Source: a bacterium UBP2_UBA2255 (GTDB lineage: Bacteria; Edwardsbacteria; AC1; EtOH8). Taken from it: a stretch of 37,879 bases of DNA. The position numbers were made by a program, and so were the translations under genes. The notes under the pieces are model-generated. The model ran no database searches. It was not told where the DNA came from and saw only the letters and a program-made list of their open reading frames with translations. How positions within the stretch are numbered: position 1 is the first letter of the stretch; each line of letters starts with the position of its first letter. Shown here one piece after another: positions 8,699 through 15,520 of this stretch. Location: assembly GCA_002347565.1 (NCBI GenBank), contig DDXR01000083.1, forward strand, positions 1 through 37,879. The letters are read 5' to 3'.

Positions 8699-9979
8699 CT
8701 ACAATGCCCTCGCCACCGGCAGGTCGTCCCACCTGGTGGTGTAGCGCGGCGAGAGCCGCAGCTGGCGCATCCGCCAGGGCCGCGCCATCCCGGCGGCGGC
8801 GTACGTCAGGGTGCCCCGCCCCCAGCGGGCGTTGAGGCCGTCCAGCGCCCGCATCAGCGCGCCGCCGTAGGCCGGCCGCTGCTCGGCCGCGAAGCAGTCG
8901 CGCTGGACCTCTGCGGCCGGCCCCAGCCCGGACAGCAGCACGCCGCAACGCTTGTAGGGGTAACCGGGCCGGAAGATCCGCGCCAGCCCCTCCAGCGCGG
9001 CCGCGATCAGCCGCGGCGTGTAGTCCGACGGCTCGGCCAGCCCGACCGTGGCGGCGTTGGAGTACTGCGGCCCCTCGCGGAAGCTGTTGGTCTCGACGAA
9101 CACCGTGACGCAAGCGGCGGCCGAGCGCTGGGCCCGCAGCTTCGCGGCCGACATCGAGACGAACTCGGCCGCGGCCTGGCGCAACTCGGGCAGGGCCCCG
9201 ATGTCGCGGCCGAACGAGCGCGAGGTCAATATCGCCTGCTTGGGCTTGCGCGTTTCCTCGACGGCGATGCAGGGGTTGCCCCGCAGCTCCTCCACCGTCC
9301 GCAGGCCGGCCACCGTCATGTGCTTCTTCACGTACTGGTCGGGCAGGTCGCGCAGCTGGCGCGCGGTGTCCACGCCGCGGGCGCGCAGGAACTTGCCGTA
9401 GCGGCACCCCACGCCCCAGACGTCCTGGACGTCGACGGAATCGAGCAGCTCGTCCAGGTCCGGCCGGGCGCAGAGATCGAACACGCCGTCATGCTCGGGA
9501 TGCTTCTTGGCGATGCGGTTGGCCAGCTTGGCGAGCGTCTTGGTGGGGCCGATCCCGATCGACAGCGGCAGGCCGGTCCATTGTCTGACCGTCCCGCAGA
9601 TGCGGCGGCAGTAGGGGTCGGGCGGTTCCAACAGTCCGGTCAGCGTCAGGAAGGCCTCGTCGATGGAGTAGACCTCGGTCTGGGGCGCGAAGCTCCGCAG
9701 CACCGACATCACGCGGTTGGAAAGGTCGCCGTAGAGGGTGAAGTTGGCCGAGAACACGGCGACATTGTTCCGTTCGATGATGGCCTGGTACTTGAAGACC
9801 GGCTCGAAGCCGACGATGCCCAGCGCCTTGGCCTCGGCGGTGCGGGCGATGACGCAGCCGTCGTTGTTGGACAGCACGATCACCGGCCGCCCGGCCAGCG
9901 AGGGGTCGAACACCCGCTCGCAGGAGGCGTAGAAGCTGTTGCAGTCGGCCAGCGCGAAGACCTGGTTCATGCCGGCCAT
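8699..9979 (-). CDS. umuC: Y-family DNA polymerase UmuC (Pol V catalytic subunit)
   Basis: Error-prone translesion polymerase acting with cleaved UmuD in the SOS response. In the 426-aa protein, the palm motif LADCNSFYASCERVF at 10-24 supplies the first catalytic Asp (Asp12) and YSIDEAFL at 104-111 the Asp107-Glu108 pair. Little-finger sequence follows, and the C-terminus ends in SPRYTTRWDDLPVARA, the DUF4113 tail typical of UmuC rather than DinB. The length matches E. coli UmuC (422). It lies 229 nt downstream of umuD in a gap filled with repeats. An internal ATG three codons in is an alternative start. Confidence 0.95.
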   Translation of the reverse strand: MAGMNQVFALADCNSFYASCERVFDPSLAGRPVIVLSNNDGCVIARTAEAKALGIVGFEPVFKYQAIIERNNVAVFSANFTLYGDLSNRVMSVLRSFAPQTEVYSIDEAFLTLTGLLEPPDPYCRRICGTVRQWTGLPLSIGIGPTKTLAKLANRIAKKHPEHDGVFDLCARPDLDELLDSVDVQDVWGVGCRYGKFLRARGVDTARQLRDLPDQYVKKHMTVAGLRTVEELRGNPCIAVEETRKPKQAILTSRSFGRDIGALPELRQAAAEFVSMSAAKLRAQRSAAACVTVFVETNSFREGPQYSNAATVGLAEPSDYTPRLIAAALEGLARIFRPGYPYKRCGVLLSGLGPAAEVQRDCFAAEQRPAYGGALMRALDGLNARWGRGTLTYAAAGMARPWRMRQLRLSPRYTTRWDDLPVARAL

Positions 9980-9984
9980 TCACC

Positions 9985-10010
9985 GCCACGGCGCGAAGGA
10001 CGCCAAGACA
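9985..10010. repeat. Short repeat-like element after umuD (GGCGCGAAGGACGCC)
   Basis: The core has 4-bp GGCG/CGCC arms around a 7-nt loop. I recognise this kind of sequence as recurrent in intergenic DNA of many environmental bacteria, from memory only. Confidence 0.35.
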
Positions 10011-10041
10011 TTTCCATGATGGTCCTCGAACTCAACCCCAC

Positions 10042-10066
10042 CCCCTTCTCTTTCAAAGAGAAGGGG
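10042..10066. repeat. 12-bp inverted repeat with 1-nt centre, umuD-umuC gap
   Basis: CCCCTTCTCTTT and its exact complement are separated by a single C. No T-tract follows on either strand, so it is unlikely to be a terminator. Outer flanks (CTCAACCCC / GGGATGAG) are partly complementary too, extending the element to about 10030-10081. Confidence 0.8.
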
Positions 10067-10169
10067 CAATAGGGATGAGTTCTTTTGAGTGCTTGTTGCT
10101 CCCAAACCGCCTGTCGATCCAGTCAGTAAGTCGGCCGCGCACTGACATCCAGACAAACAGCCAAGATTA

Positions 10170-10199
10170 AGTTCCCTCTGTGTCTCCGTGTCTCCGTGG
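10170..10199. repeat. Tandem GTCTCCGT repeat just after the umuD stop
   Basis: CTCTGTGTCTCCGTGTCTCCGTGG contains GTCTCCGT twice in tandem and a CTCTGTG start like the right arm of the element at 14371-14430, suggesting the same repeat family. Confidence 0.5.
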
Positions 10200-10208
10200 C
10201 AAGTCCGC

Positions 10209-10655
10209 TCACACCGGGTGGATGACGTGGACCACCACGCCCCACACCTCGATGTTCATCTCGGGCGTGACCTCGATGGCCTTATAGTCCGGGTTCTCCG
10301 ACACCAGGTAGACCCGGCCCTTGGCCTTGCGCAGCCGCTTGACCGTCAGCTCGCCGCCCAGGGCCGCCACCACGATCTTTTTGTCGGCCGGCTCCAGCGA
10401 ACGGTCAACGATCAGGATGTCGCCGGAGTGGATGCCGGCGCCGGTCATCGAGCTGCCCTGCACCTTGACGAAGAAGGTGGCCGCCGGGTGCTTCACCAGG
10501 TGCTCGTTGAGGTCGAGCTTCTTGTCGATGAAGTCGTCGGCCGGCGAGGGGAACCCGGCCGGGATCTTGGCCAGGTAGAGCGGCCGGCCCAGGCGGGGCG
10601 CGGGTTGCGGGCCGTACACCGCGGCGACGGATTTGCCCTTATTGAGCTTCTTCAT
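10209..10655 (-). CDS. umuD: UmuD, S24-family self-cleaving SOS mutagenesis protein
   Basis: LexA-like protein that trims its own N-terminus on RecA nucleoprotein filaments and then joins UmuC as Pol V. The 148-aa product has the cleavage region PAGFPSPADDF at 32-42 with an Ala33-Gly34 bond in place of the Cys-Gly of E. coli, the nucleophile Ser69 in GSSM and general base Lys106 in ELTVKRL. There is no helix-turn-helix, which excludes LexA. The ATG at 10655 has GGGAG three bases before it. A TTG at 10694, overlapping the preceding stop as TTGA, would add 13 residues encoded inside a palindrome; I prefer the ATG because it puts the cleavage site nearer the family position. Confidence 0.93.
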   Translation of the reverse strand: MKKLNKGKSVAAVYGPQPAPRLGRPLYLAKIPAGFPSPADDFIDKKLDLNEHLVKHPAATFFVKVQGSSMTGAGIHSGDILIVDRSLEPADKKIVVAALGGELTVKRLRKAKGRVYLVSENPDYKAIEVTPEMNIEVWGVVVHVIHPV

Positions 10656-10664
10656 GCGCTCCCG

Positions 10665-10697
10665 ACGTTGAACGTCAGTACGTCGTATGTTCAACGT
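10665..10697. repeat. Inverted repeat ACGTTGAAC/GTTCAACGT between the DUF4405-like gene and umuD
   Basis: Perfect 9-bp arms at 10665-10673 and 10689-10697 with a 15-nt centre. It overlaps the last codons of the upstream gene and immediately precedes umuD. It could be a mobile-type repeat or an operator; it does not match the GAAC-N4-GTTC or CTGT-N8-ACAG SOS boxes. Confidence 0.7.
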
Positions 10698-10900
10698 GGC
10701 TTAAGGTATTGCATCCGCACCCATCCCCAGTTGAGCGCCAGGTGGGCGGCCCCGGCCAGCACCAGGCAGATGCCGCCGGCCACGTGCACCAGGAAGGCGC
10801 CGCCGGCGCCGGCCGCCATCAGCAGCCCGGTGGCCGCCTGCAGCAGGAACAGCAGGAACAGAATCAGGTTGAGCGCCTTCAGGATCTTGACCTTGTTCAC
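10691..10900 (-). CDS. Small DUF4405-like membrane protein
   Basis: A 69-aa protein with two predicted membrane helices (about 10-31 and 35-55). His38 (VHVAGG) and His52 (AAHLALNWGW) fit the spacing and LNW-W ending of DUF4405-like two-helix, possibly heme-binding, proteins. The start is a GTG at 10900 with AAGGAG five bases upstream; a longer upstream reading frame runs through promoter leader and is rejected. It is the first gene of the umuDC transcript, an unusual partner for SOS polymerase genes. Heme binding is inference from the two His. Confidence 0.65.
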   Translation of the reverse strand: MNKVKILKALNLILFLLFLLQAATGLLMAAGAGGAFLVHVAGGICLVLAGAAHLALNWGWVRMQYLKPR

Positions 10901-10933
10901 GGTTTCTCCTTTTGGCCGGTCACAGCGACCAAG

Positions 10934-10953
10934 TCCCCTCTGGCAAGAGGGGA
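10934..10953. repeat. 8-bp inverted repeat in the leader of the umuDC operon
   Basis: TCCCCTCT/AGAGGGGA arms around GGCA. It lies in the 5' leader, similar in style to the element at 10042-10066. Confidence 0.6.
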
Positions 10954-10970
10954 ACATGGGGTGTGTCCCG

Positions 10971-10986
10971 CCGACAGTGGTGTCGG
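10971..10986. promoter_or_regulatory. Candidate operator CCGACA-N4-TGTCGG downstream of the umuDC promoter
   Basis: A perfect 6-bp inverted repeat with 4-bp spacer lies about 8 to 23 bases after the predicted transcription start, where a repressor would block elongation or initiation. Because the operon contains umuDC, a LexA-type SOS box is the obvious candidate, but the sequence is not a classical box and the lineage's LexA motif is unknown. Confidence 0.4.
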
Positions 10987-11000
10987 TTGGGTGTCATTGT

Positions 11001-11029
11001 ACTATACCACTCCGGCCCGACGCTTTCAA
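11001..11029 (-). promoter_or_regulatory. Sigma70-type promoter of the DUF4405-umuD-umuC operon
   Basis: TTGAAA (11029-11024), 17-bp spacer, TATAGT (11006-11001). It directly follows the terminator of the upstream glycosidase-like gene; the leader is about 95 nt. Confidence 0.85.
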
Positions 11030-11039
11030 GGGCAAAAGC

Positions 11040-11057
11040 AAAAAGCCGCATCGCGGC
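11040..11057 (-). terminator. Probable terminator of the glycosidase-like gene
   Basis: GCCGC/GCGGC stem with a GAT loop followed by TTTTTGCTTTT on the minus strand. The stem is short (5 bp, all G-C), so efficiency is uncertain. Confidence 0.6.
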
Positions 11058-11106
11058 GGTCCGATCCCCCGTCCCCTCTCGGGCAGGGAACAAGACGAAT
11101 GTTGTT

Positions 11107-11128
11107 GGGACATGGCGCGCCATGTCCC
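11107..11128. repeat. Perfect 22-bp palindrome after the glycosidase-like gene
   Basis: Both halves of GGGACATGGCG/CGCCATGTCCC are exact complements with no spacer. It lies 30 nt after the stop codon with no T-tract. From memory this sequence type recurs in intergenic DNA of many uncultured bacteria. Confidence 0.85.
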
Positions 11129-11157
11129 TACGGGTCCCGACGCGGGATCCGACGACC

Positions 11158-12276
11158 CTAGAACCCGCGCTGCTTCAGCGTCTCGAAGGTGATGCCGCGC
11201 TGGGCCAGGCCGTCGTAGGAGAACAGCACGATGTCGCCGATGCCGGCCTGGCGCAGGGCGCGCACCTTGTCCATGATCCCGTCCATGCTGTCGCGCCAGG
11301 CGCCCAGCCCCACGTACACCCGGCCCCGTCCTTTGTGGCGCATCGACTTCTGGGCCAGCCGCAGCACGGTCTCGGTGTTCTGCGAGTAGTTCATCAGCAC
11401 CACGAAGTCCACCCAGTCGTTGGCCAGCCACGCCGGCCAGTCCTGGCCGAAGCCGTTCCGGGCCTCGTCCGGGTCGGGCTTGACCGCGGCCGACAGCCTG
11501 ACCCAGGGGTTGAACCGGTGGATGTCGATCTTGAGGCTTGCCACCAGGTCGGTGATCTGGTACATCCGCCACAGGTGCCAGGTGTCCCGGTACTGCTTCA
11601 GCCGCGCGTCGCCGTTCCGCAGGTCGATCGGGTCCAGCCCGTAGCGGGACTTGAAGGCCGCCCTGTTGGCCGGGCCGTAGGAGAAGTCCAGCTTGCCGTA
11701 GCGCACGTAGTCCAGATGGATGCCGTCGACGTCGTACTTGAACAGAATCTCCCGCACCAGCTCGCGCAGGTAGCGCTTGGCCTCCTCGCCGGCCGGCGAC
11801 AGGTAGATGCCCTCGATGCCCGCAGCGGTCAGCTCGCGCTGGCTGTAGTCGCGCAGGCTGCGGCCCGACGGGTCGGCCTCGAACCAGTCCTTTCTCTGGT
11901 AATAGACGTGGCGGCGGTCCTTGGGTTTCTGGTCCGAAGACCAGGCGAAGTAGACGTTGATCCAGGCGTGGATCCTGATCCTGCGGGCCTTGCACTCCGC
12001 CAGCATGATGGCCAGCGGGTCGAACCCGGGCGAGACGCAGTCGGCCCGTGGGATGTTGGCCGAGTGGTAGTAGGCCTCGCCCCGGGCGTAGAACTGCACG
12101 AACAGGTCGGTGACGCCGGCCTCGGCCGCCCGGTCGACGATCTTCCGGGCCGCGGCCGGCGAGGTCAGCGAGTAGCGCACCACCCACATGCCCTTGACCT
12201 GGGCTTGGGCGATGGCTGCGCACAGAAACACCGCAAAAGGGAAAAATAGCGGATATAAAGCTTTCACTTTTACCAT
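11158..12276 (-). CDS. Secreted glycosyl-hydrolase-like 10 (DUF187/FenI, YngK-like) protein
   Basis: A 372-aa exported protein of the GHL10 family (PF02638), TIM-barrel proteins related to glycoside hydrolases, proposed to act on polysaccharide or peptidoglycan glycans. A signal peptide spans 1-25 ending AQA. Family motifs follow in order: RGEAYYHS (about 65-72), RIHAWINVYFAW, KYDVDGIHLDYVRY (probable active-site strand with Asp), NPWVRLSAAVKP, VLMNYSQ, and YVGLGAW. No additional carbohydrate-binding module is seen. The ATG at 12276 falls almost exactly at the predicted transcription start, so the mRNA may be leaderless; no in-frame ATG lies between it and residue 30, and the signal peptide supports this start. 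Confidence 0.85.
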   Translation of the reverse strand: MVKVKALYPLFFPFAVFLCAAIAQAQVKGMWVVRYSLTSPAAARKIVDRAAEAGVTDLFVQFYARGEAYYHSANIPRADCVSPGFDPLAIMLAECKARRIRIHAWINVYFAWSSDQKPKDRRHVYYQRKDWFEADPSGRSLRDYSQRELTAAGIEGIYLSPAGEEAKRYLRELVREILFKYDVDGIHLDYVRYGKLDFSYGPANRAAFKSRYGLDPIDLRNGDARLKQYRDTWHLWRMYQITDLVASLKIDIHRFNPWVRLSAAVKPDPDEARNGFGQDWPAWLANDWVDFVVLMNYSQNTETVLRLAQKSMRHKGRGRVYVGLGAWRDSMDGIMDKVRALRQAGIGDIVLFSYDGLAQRGITFETLKQRGF

Positions 12277-12282
12277 AGGGTA

Positions 12283-12311
12283 ATTATCCTACAATTATCC
12301 CAGTGGGTCAA
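12283..12311 (-). promoter_or_regulatory. Sigma70-type promoter of the glycosidase-like gene
   Basis: TTGACC (12311-12306), 17-bp spacer, GATAAT (12288-12283). The -10 belongs to a direct repeat GGATAATT that recurs 11-12 bp upstream. The start codon lies 7 nt beyond the -10, implying a very short or absent leader. Confidence 0.8.
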
Positions 12312-12320
12312 CACTTAATC

Positions 12321-12358
12321 GTAAATAAAAAGCCCTATCTGTAATCAGATAGGGCTTT
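12321..12358 (-). terminator. Rho-independent terminator behind the AT-rich hypothetical gene
   Basis: A perfect 13-bp stem AAAGCCCTATCTG/CAGATAGGGCTTT with a 4-nt loop, followed on the minus strand by TTATTTAC. It lies 136 nt after the stop of the gene at 12494-13627. Confidence 0.9.
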
Positions 12359-12493
12359 ACATCATTCAATTTATTTATCATCACCCTCTACTTCACAGTT
12401 GTTTTCACCAGATATCATCGGCAGAAATATATTCCTGCTGTCACCTTACCAGCGTTACCCGTGCCGTTCTATACCGCATCAAACTAAAATGTA
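12359..12493. other. AT-rich non-coding tail of the island
   Basis: Between the stop codon of the hypothetical gene and its terminator. No reading frame, RNA gene or repeat was recognised; composition matches the island rather than the GC-rich flanks. Confidence 0.5.
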
Positions 12494-13627
12494 TTATGCC
12501 TCGGTTTTGGGAGGTGATGATGGGTTATATTTCCTAACCCCAAATATTATAGCAATGATACCAATAGCAATAATCAAGAGCAATAATGCTACAAATCCAT
12601 AACCAACACCATCAGCAAATTTTAGTGGATCACCTAACCCTTTATTTTTTACGACATAGTTCAGTGCATTATAAGAAACATAGCCTACAATCGTTGCCCA
12701 TAGCCATTTCGCACCATTCGGACCCAAGCCAACCGTCAATTTCCATTTCTTTTTCTTTATTTTATTATCAAGGCCCGGAGATTCAACCTTTTCCGTGAAT
12801 GCTTTAACTTTGAAAAGCATCGCAAATAAATAGGTAAACAACATGAAAAATGGTAGATTAATTACATCCTTGGTTATGTCTCCTATGAGAGTCCAATGAA
12901 CAATATAACCGGGTGGTACTGCAACAACCCATTTCCATCCATTGGGGCCTAGTCTTTTTTTCCATCCAAGAAAAACCCAAATAGCGAAAATCAGAATTCC
13001 CAGCAATAACATACCGATCTTTACCACATTTGATATCGCACTTGCATTATGAATCTTCTCGTCTGTTTTGATAACAACAGAATTTAATACATTAGCAAAG
13101 ATACCTTTGTATGAGTCTATTTCAGATTCATAGCAAAAACAAGTAATGGCTATCACCCTTTTTGTTGTAAAGTAATATGAACCCGTAACAATGGTCGTAT
13201 TGTTCCTTACAATAAAATTAACTCTATGATTTAATGAATCATGTGAAAAAGCAATTATCTCGCCAGAATTATTTAAATTACCATATATCTCAATTACAAC
13301 GTTCTTTTCGGTATAGTCTTCTAACAATTCGCTAACTTCAAGAATATTCGGATTATAATACCAAGTGTCTATGGGCTGCGTACTAAAGAAATGATTAAAA
13401 TTGGATATCTTCACATTTGGATTTATTTTTTTTACTCTCTCTATTTTCTTTTCAAGCTTATCTTTCGGTAGTTCCTTCCACCCACTTGGCAATGTAAAAG
13501 AAAATCCTTCAGAACTTAGATCAATCACTTGATAGGCTAGTTTGTTTTCTTGTGCAACTAATATACACATCGGCGTTGCCGAAAAAAACACAACGCCTAA
13601 GCCTAAATACAGCAATCGCATCTTCAC
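12494..13627 (-). CDS. AT-rich multi-pass membrane protein of unknown function
   Basis: A 377-aa protein I do not recognise. It has a signal peptide (about 1-25, ending VAQ), then an extracytoplasmic domain at about 35-190 opening with GFSFTLPSGWKELP, a start seen in PsbP/DcrB-like lipid- or envelope-associated domains. Membrane segments follow at about 201-221, 257-273 and 343-363 plus two weaker ones. Two stretches, LGPNGWKW at 226-233 and LGPNGAKW at 301-308, each followed by a hydrophobic run, form an internal duplication. The start is a GTG at 13627 with AAAGGGG six bases upstream. The gene is markedly AT-rich (AAA, ATT, TTA codons) against GC-rich neighbours and has its own promoter and terminator, suggesting recent transfer. 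Confidence 0.75.
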   Translation of the reverse strand: MKMRLLYLGLGVVFFSATPMCILVAQENKLAYQVIDLSSEGFSFTLPSGWKELPKDKLEKKIERVKKINPNVKISNFNHFFSTQPIDTWYYNPNILEVSELLEDYTEKNVVIEIYGNLNNSGEIIAFSHDSLNHRVNFIVRNNTTIVTGSYYFTTKRVIAITCFCYESEIDSYKGIFANVLNSVVIKTDEKIHNASAISNVVKIGMLLLGILIFAIWVFLGWKKRLGPNGWKWVVAVPPGYIVHWTLIGDITKDVINLPFFMLFTYLFAMLFKVKAFTEKVESPGLDNKIKKKKWKLTVGLGPNGAKWLWATIVGYVSYNALNYVVKNKGLGDPLKFADGVGYGFVALLLLIIAIGIIAIIFGVRKYNPSSPPKTEA

Positions 13628-13656
13628 ATTATTCCCCTTTCGGATTATTACTTAAT

Positions 13657-13685
13657 AGTTTATATCATTTCGCTAATTCTGTCAA
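13657..13685 (-). promoter_or_regulatory. Promoter of the AT-rich hypothetical gene
   Basis: Consensus -35 TTGACA (13685-13680). The -10 is either TAAACT at 13662-13657 (17-bp spacer) or TATAAA at 13664-13659 (15-bp spacer). The leader would be about 25 nt. Confidence 0.7.
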
Positions 13686-13749
13686 GAAGCAATTATTAAT
13701 CTTTGCACAGATGAATGAAGTCTAGCTAATAACCTATCTTTGTATATGT

Positions 13750-13783
13750 AAAAAGGGTGCAGGATCAAAACGATCTTGCACCC
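13750..13783 (-). terminator. Rho-independent terminator closing the ribosomal-protein locus
   Basis: GGGTGCAAGATC pairs with GATCCTGCACCC (11 of 12 pairs) around a 5-nt loop, followed by five T. It is 19 nt past the rplQ stop and is the first clear terminator downstream of the str promoter at 34.8 kb. Confidence 0.92.
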
Positions 13784-13801
13784 TAAGTAATACCTGCGGG
13801 G

Positions 13802-14335
13802 CTACTTCTTCTCGGCCTTTTTCTCGGCCTTCTTCTCCGGAGCCTGCCCCGAGCTCAGCTTGGGGGTGGGCTCTTTTTTGGCCGGCTTGTCTTCTTTTTT
13901 GGATTCGGCCTTCTTCTCGCCCTTCTTCCTGTACTTGGGCTGCTTGGTCACCGGCTTCTCCTCGGCCTTGGGCTTGTCGGGCGCGCCGTGCAGCGCCATC
14001 AGTGCCATCAGGGCGGCGTCGCCGGGCCGCGGCCACAGCTTGGTGACCGTGATGAAGCCCGAGGTCTTGTCCTTCATCCGGGGCGCGATCACCGCCATCA
14101 GCTTGCGCAGCACCGCGGGGTCCTTGACCGTGCGGGCGCACTGCCGGCGGGCCGCCAGGTCGCCGCGCTTGGCAACGGCGATGATATGCTCGGCGATGCC
14201 GCGGACGGCCTTGGCCTTGGTGTCGGTGGTGCGGATCCGTTCGTGCTTGAACAGCGACGTCACCATGTTGGACACCAAGGCCGCCCGGTGCGACCGGGTG
14301 CGCTGGAGCTTGAACGTTTTCTTGCGGTGTCTCAT
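13802..14335 (-). CDS. rplQ: 50S ribosomal protein bL17 with long charged tail
   Basis: Large-subunit protein near the polypeptide exit tunnel. Residues 1-116 match bL17: MRHRKKTFKLQRTRSHRAAL at the N-terminus, FKHERIRTTDTKAKAVR, and the ITVTKLWPRPGDAALMAL end. Residues about 118-177 form a Lys/Glu/Pro/Ala-rich low-complexity extension absent from E. coli L17 (127 aa). It is the last gene of the alpha operon, after rpoA, and is followed by a strong terminator. Confidence 0.96.
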   Translation of the reverse strand: MRHRKKTFKLQRTRSHRAALVSNMVTSLFKHERIRTTDTKAKAVRGIAEHIIAVAKRGDLAARRQCARTVKDPAVLRKLMAVIAPRMKDKTSGFITVTKLWPRPGDAALMALMALHGAPDKPKAEEKPVTKQPKYRKKGEKKAESKKEDKPAKKEPTPKLSSGQAPEKKAEKKAEKK

Positions 14336-14370
14336 CTGCCCCTATCCTGATTGTCAGCTTGGTTCGGTTT

Positions 14371-14430
14371 TAACCACAGAGACCACTGAGGAAACGCACA
14401 TGGGACATTCTCTGCGTCCTCTGTGGTGAA
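14371..14430. repeat. Inverted repeat ACCACAGAG/CTCTGTGGT between rpoA and rplQ
   Basis: Perfect 9-bp arms at 14375-14383 and 14419-14427 (12 of 13 matching if extended outward to TTT/AAA) enclose 35 nt. It occupies most of the 98-nt gap in an operon that is otherwise tightly packed. Confidence 0.75.
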
Positions 14431-14433
14431 AGG

Positions 14434-15423
14434 CTACTTTTTTTTCTTGGCGTCGACGTACTGGTCGATCTTCATTCCGAACGACAGGTTCATGTTCTTC
14501 AGGATCTCGATCAGCTCGGCCAGGGACTTGCGGCCGAAGTTTCGGTACTTCAGCATCTCGCTCTCGGTCTTGTGCACCAGGTCGCCGATGGTGAAGATGT
14601 TGTTGGCCCGCAGGCAGTTGGCCGAGCGCACCGACAGCTCCAGCTCCTCCACCGGCTTGCCCAGCAGGTCCCGCATCTTGAGGTAGTCGGCGTCGCCGCC
14701 TTCCTCGGCGGCCTCCTCGGCCTCCTCGCCGAACGACAGGAACAGGGCCAGATGGTCGCGCAGCAGCTTGGCGGCATGGCTCATGGCCTCGTCCGGCCGC
14801 ACCGTGCCGTCGGTGTGGACGTCGACGATCAGGCGGTCGTAGTCGGTGCGCTCGCCCACGCGGCAGTTCTCGACATGGAAGCTGATCTTGACCACCGGGG
14901 AGAACGAGGCGTCCAGCGGAATCAGGCCGATCGAGTTGTACGACTTGCGGAACACCTCGGCCGGGACGTAGCCGCGGCCGTGGTCCACGGTCAGCTCCAT
15001 CCGCAGGCTGCCGTCCTCGGCCAGGTTGGCGATGTGCTGATCCGGGGTCAGGATCTCGACGTCGGGGTCGCCGTCGATCGACGCAGCGGTCACCGCGCCC
15101 CGCGCCGTGGCCTTGAGGTACAGGGTCTTGGGATGCTCGGTATGGAGGCGCAGCCGGATCTGCTTGAGGTTGAGCACGATCTCGGTCACGTCCTCGACGA
15201 TCCCCGGGATGGTGGAGAACTCGTGCAGCACGCCCTCGATCTTGACCGCCACCACCGCCGCGCCCGGGATCGACGACAGCAGCACCCGGCGCAGGGCGTT
15301 GCCCAGCGTCAGGCCGTATCCGCGTTCCAGCGGCTCGGCGACGAACCGGCCGTAGGTGCGGGTGAACGAGCTTTCCTCTATCGCGATGCCCTTGGGCATC
15401 TGCAAGCTGCGCCATTTGATCAT
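14434..15423 (-). CDS. rpoA: RNA polymerase alpha subunit
   Basis: Scaffold for polymerase assembly and contact for promoter UP elements and activators. The 329-aa protein has the N-terminal dimerisation and beta/beta'-binding domain (RGYGLTLGNALRRVLLSS, then GAAVVAVKIEGVLHEF) at about 10-230, an acidic linker rich in Glu/Ala, and the C-terminal domain with ELSVRSANCLRANNIFTIGDL and KYRNFGRKSLAEL, the helix-hairpin-helix DNA-binding core. The ATG at 15423 follows GGAGG by 11 nt; a TTG three codons earlier is too close to that site. It lies between rpsD and rplQ. Confidence 0.97.
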   Translation of the reverse strand: MIKWRSLQMPKGIAIEESSFTRTYGRFVAEPLERGYGLTLGNALRRVLLSSIPGAAVVAVKIEGVLHEFSTIPGIVEDVTEIVLNLKQIRLRLHTEHPKTLYLKATARGAVTAASIDGDPDVEILTPDQHIANLAEDGSLRMELTVDHGRGYVPAEVFRKSYNSIGLIPLDASFSPVVKISFHVENCRVGERTDYDRLIVDVHTDGTVRPDEAMSHAAKLLRDHLALFLSFGEEAEEAAEEGGDADYLKMRDLLGKPVEELELSVRSANCLRANNIFTIGDLVHKTESEMLKYRNFGRKSLAELIEILKNMNLSFGMKIDQYVDAKKKK

Positions 15424-15520
15424 GGTCCGCAATGCCTCCGTCGTTAATCGTGAATGGGCCCGGGGCGACGCGCGCCCGGGCGCGAGGCAGGCCGGCGGCG
15501 CCGGGCCGCCGGACGGGGCG

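Noticed and set aside
10042..10066. 12-bp inverted repeat as a terminator of umuD
   Set aside because: No T-tract follows on the minus strand, the centre is a single base, and umuC would be cut off from its partner; treated as a dispersed repeat.
10170..10199. Tandem GTCTCCGT units as the start of a CRISPR array
   Set aside because: Only two 8-bp units without spacers; no array structure or cas genes anywhere in the window.
10656..10694. TTG start for umuD overlapping the previous stop as TTGA
   Set aside because: It would encode 13 residues from the ACGTTGAAC palindrome and push the cleavage site far from the family position; the ATG at 10655 with GGGAG is preferred, though coupling through TTGA is not excluded.
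15424..15432. Upstream TTG start of rpoA
   Set aside because: The GGAGG site would be only about two bases away; the ATG at 15423 gives the standard N-terminus.
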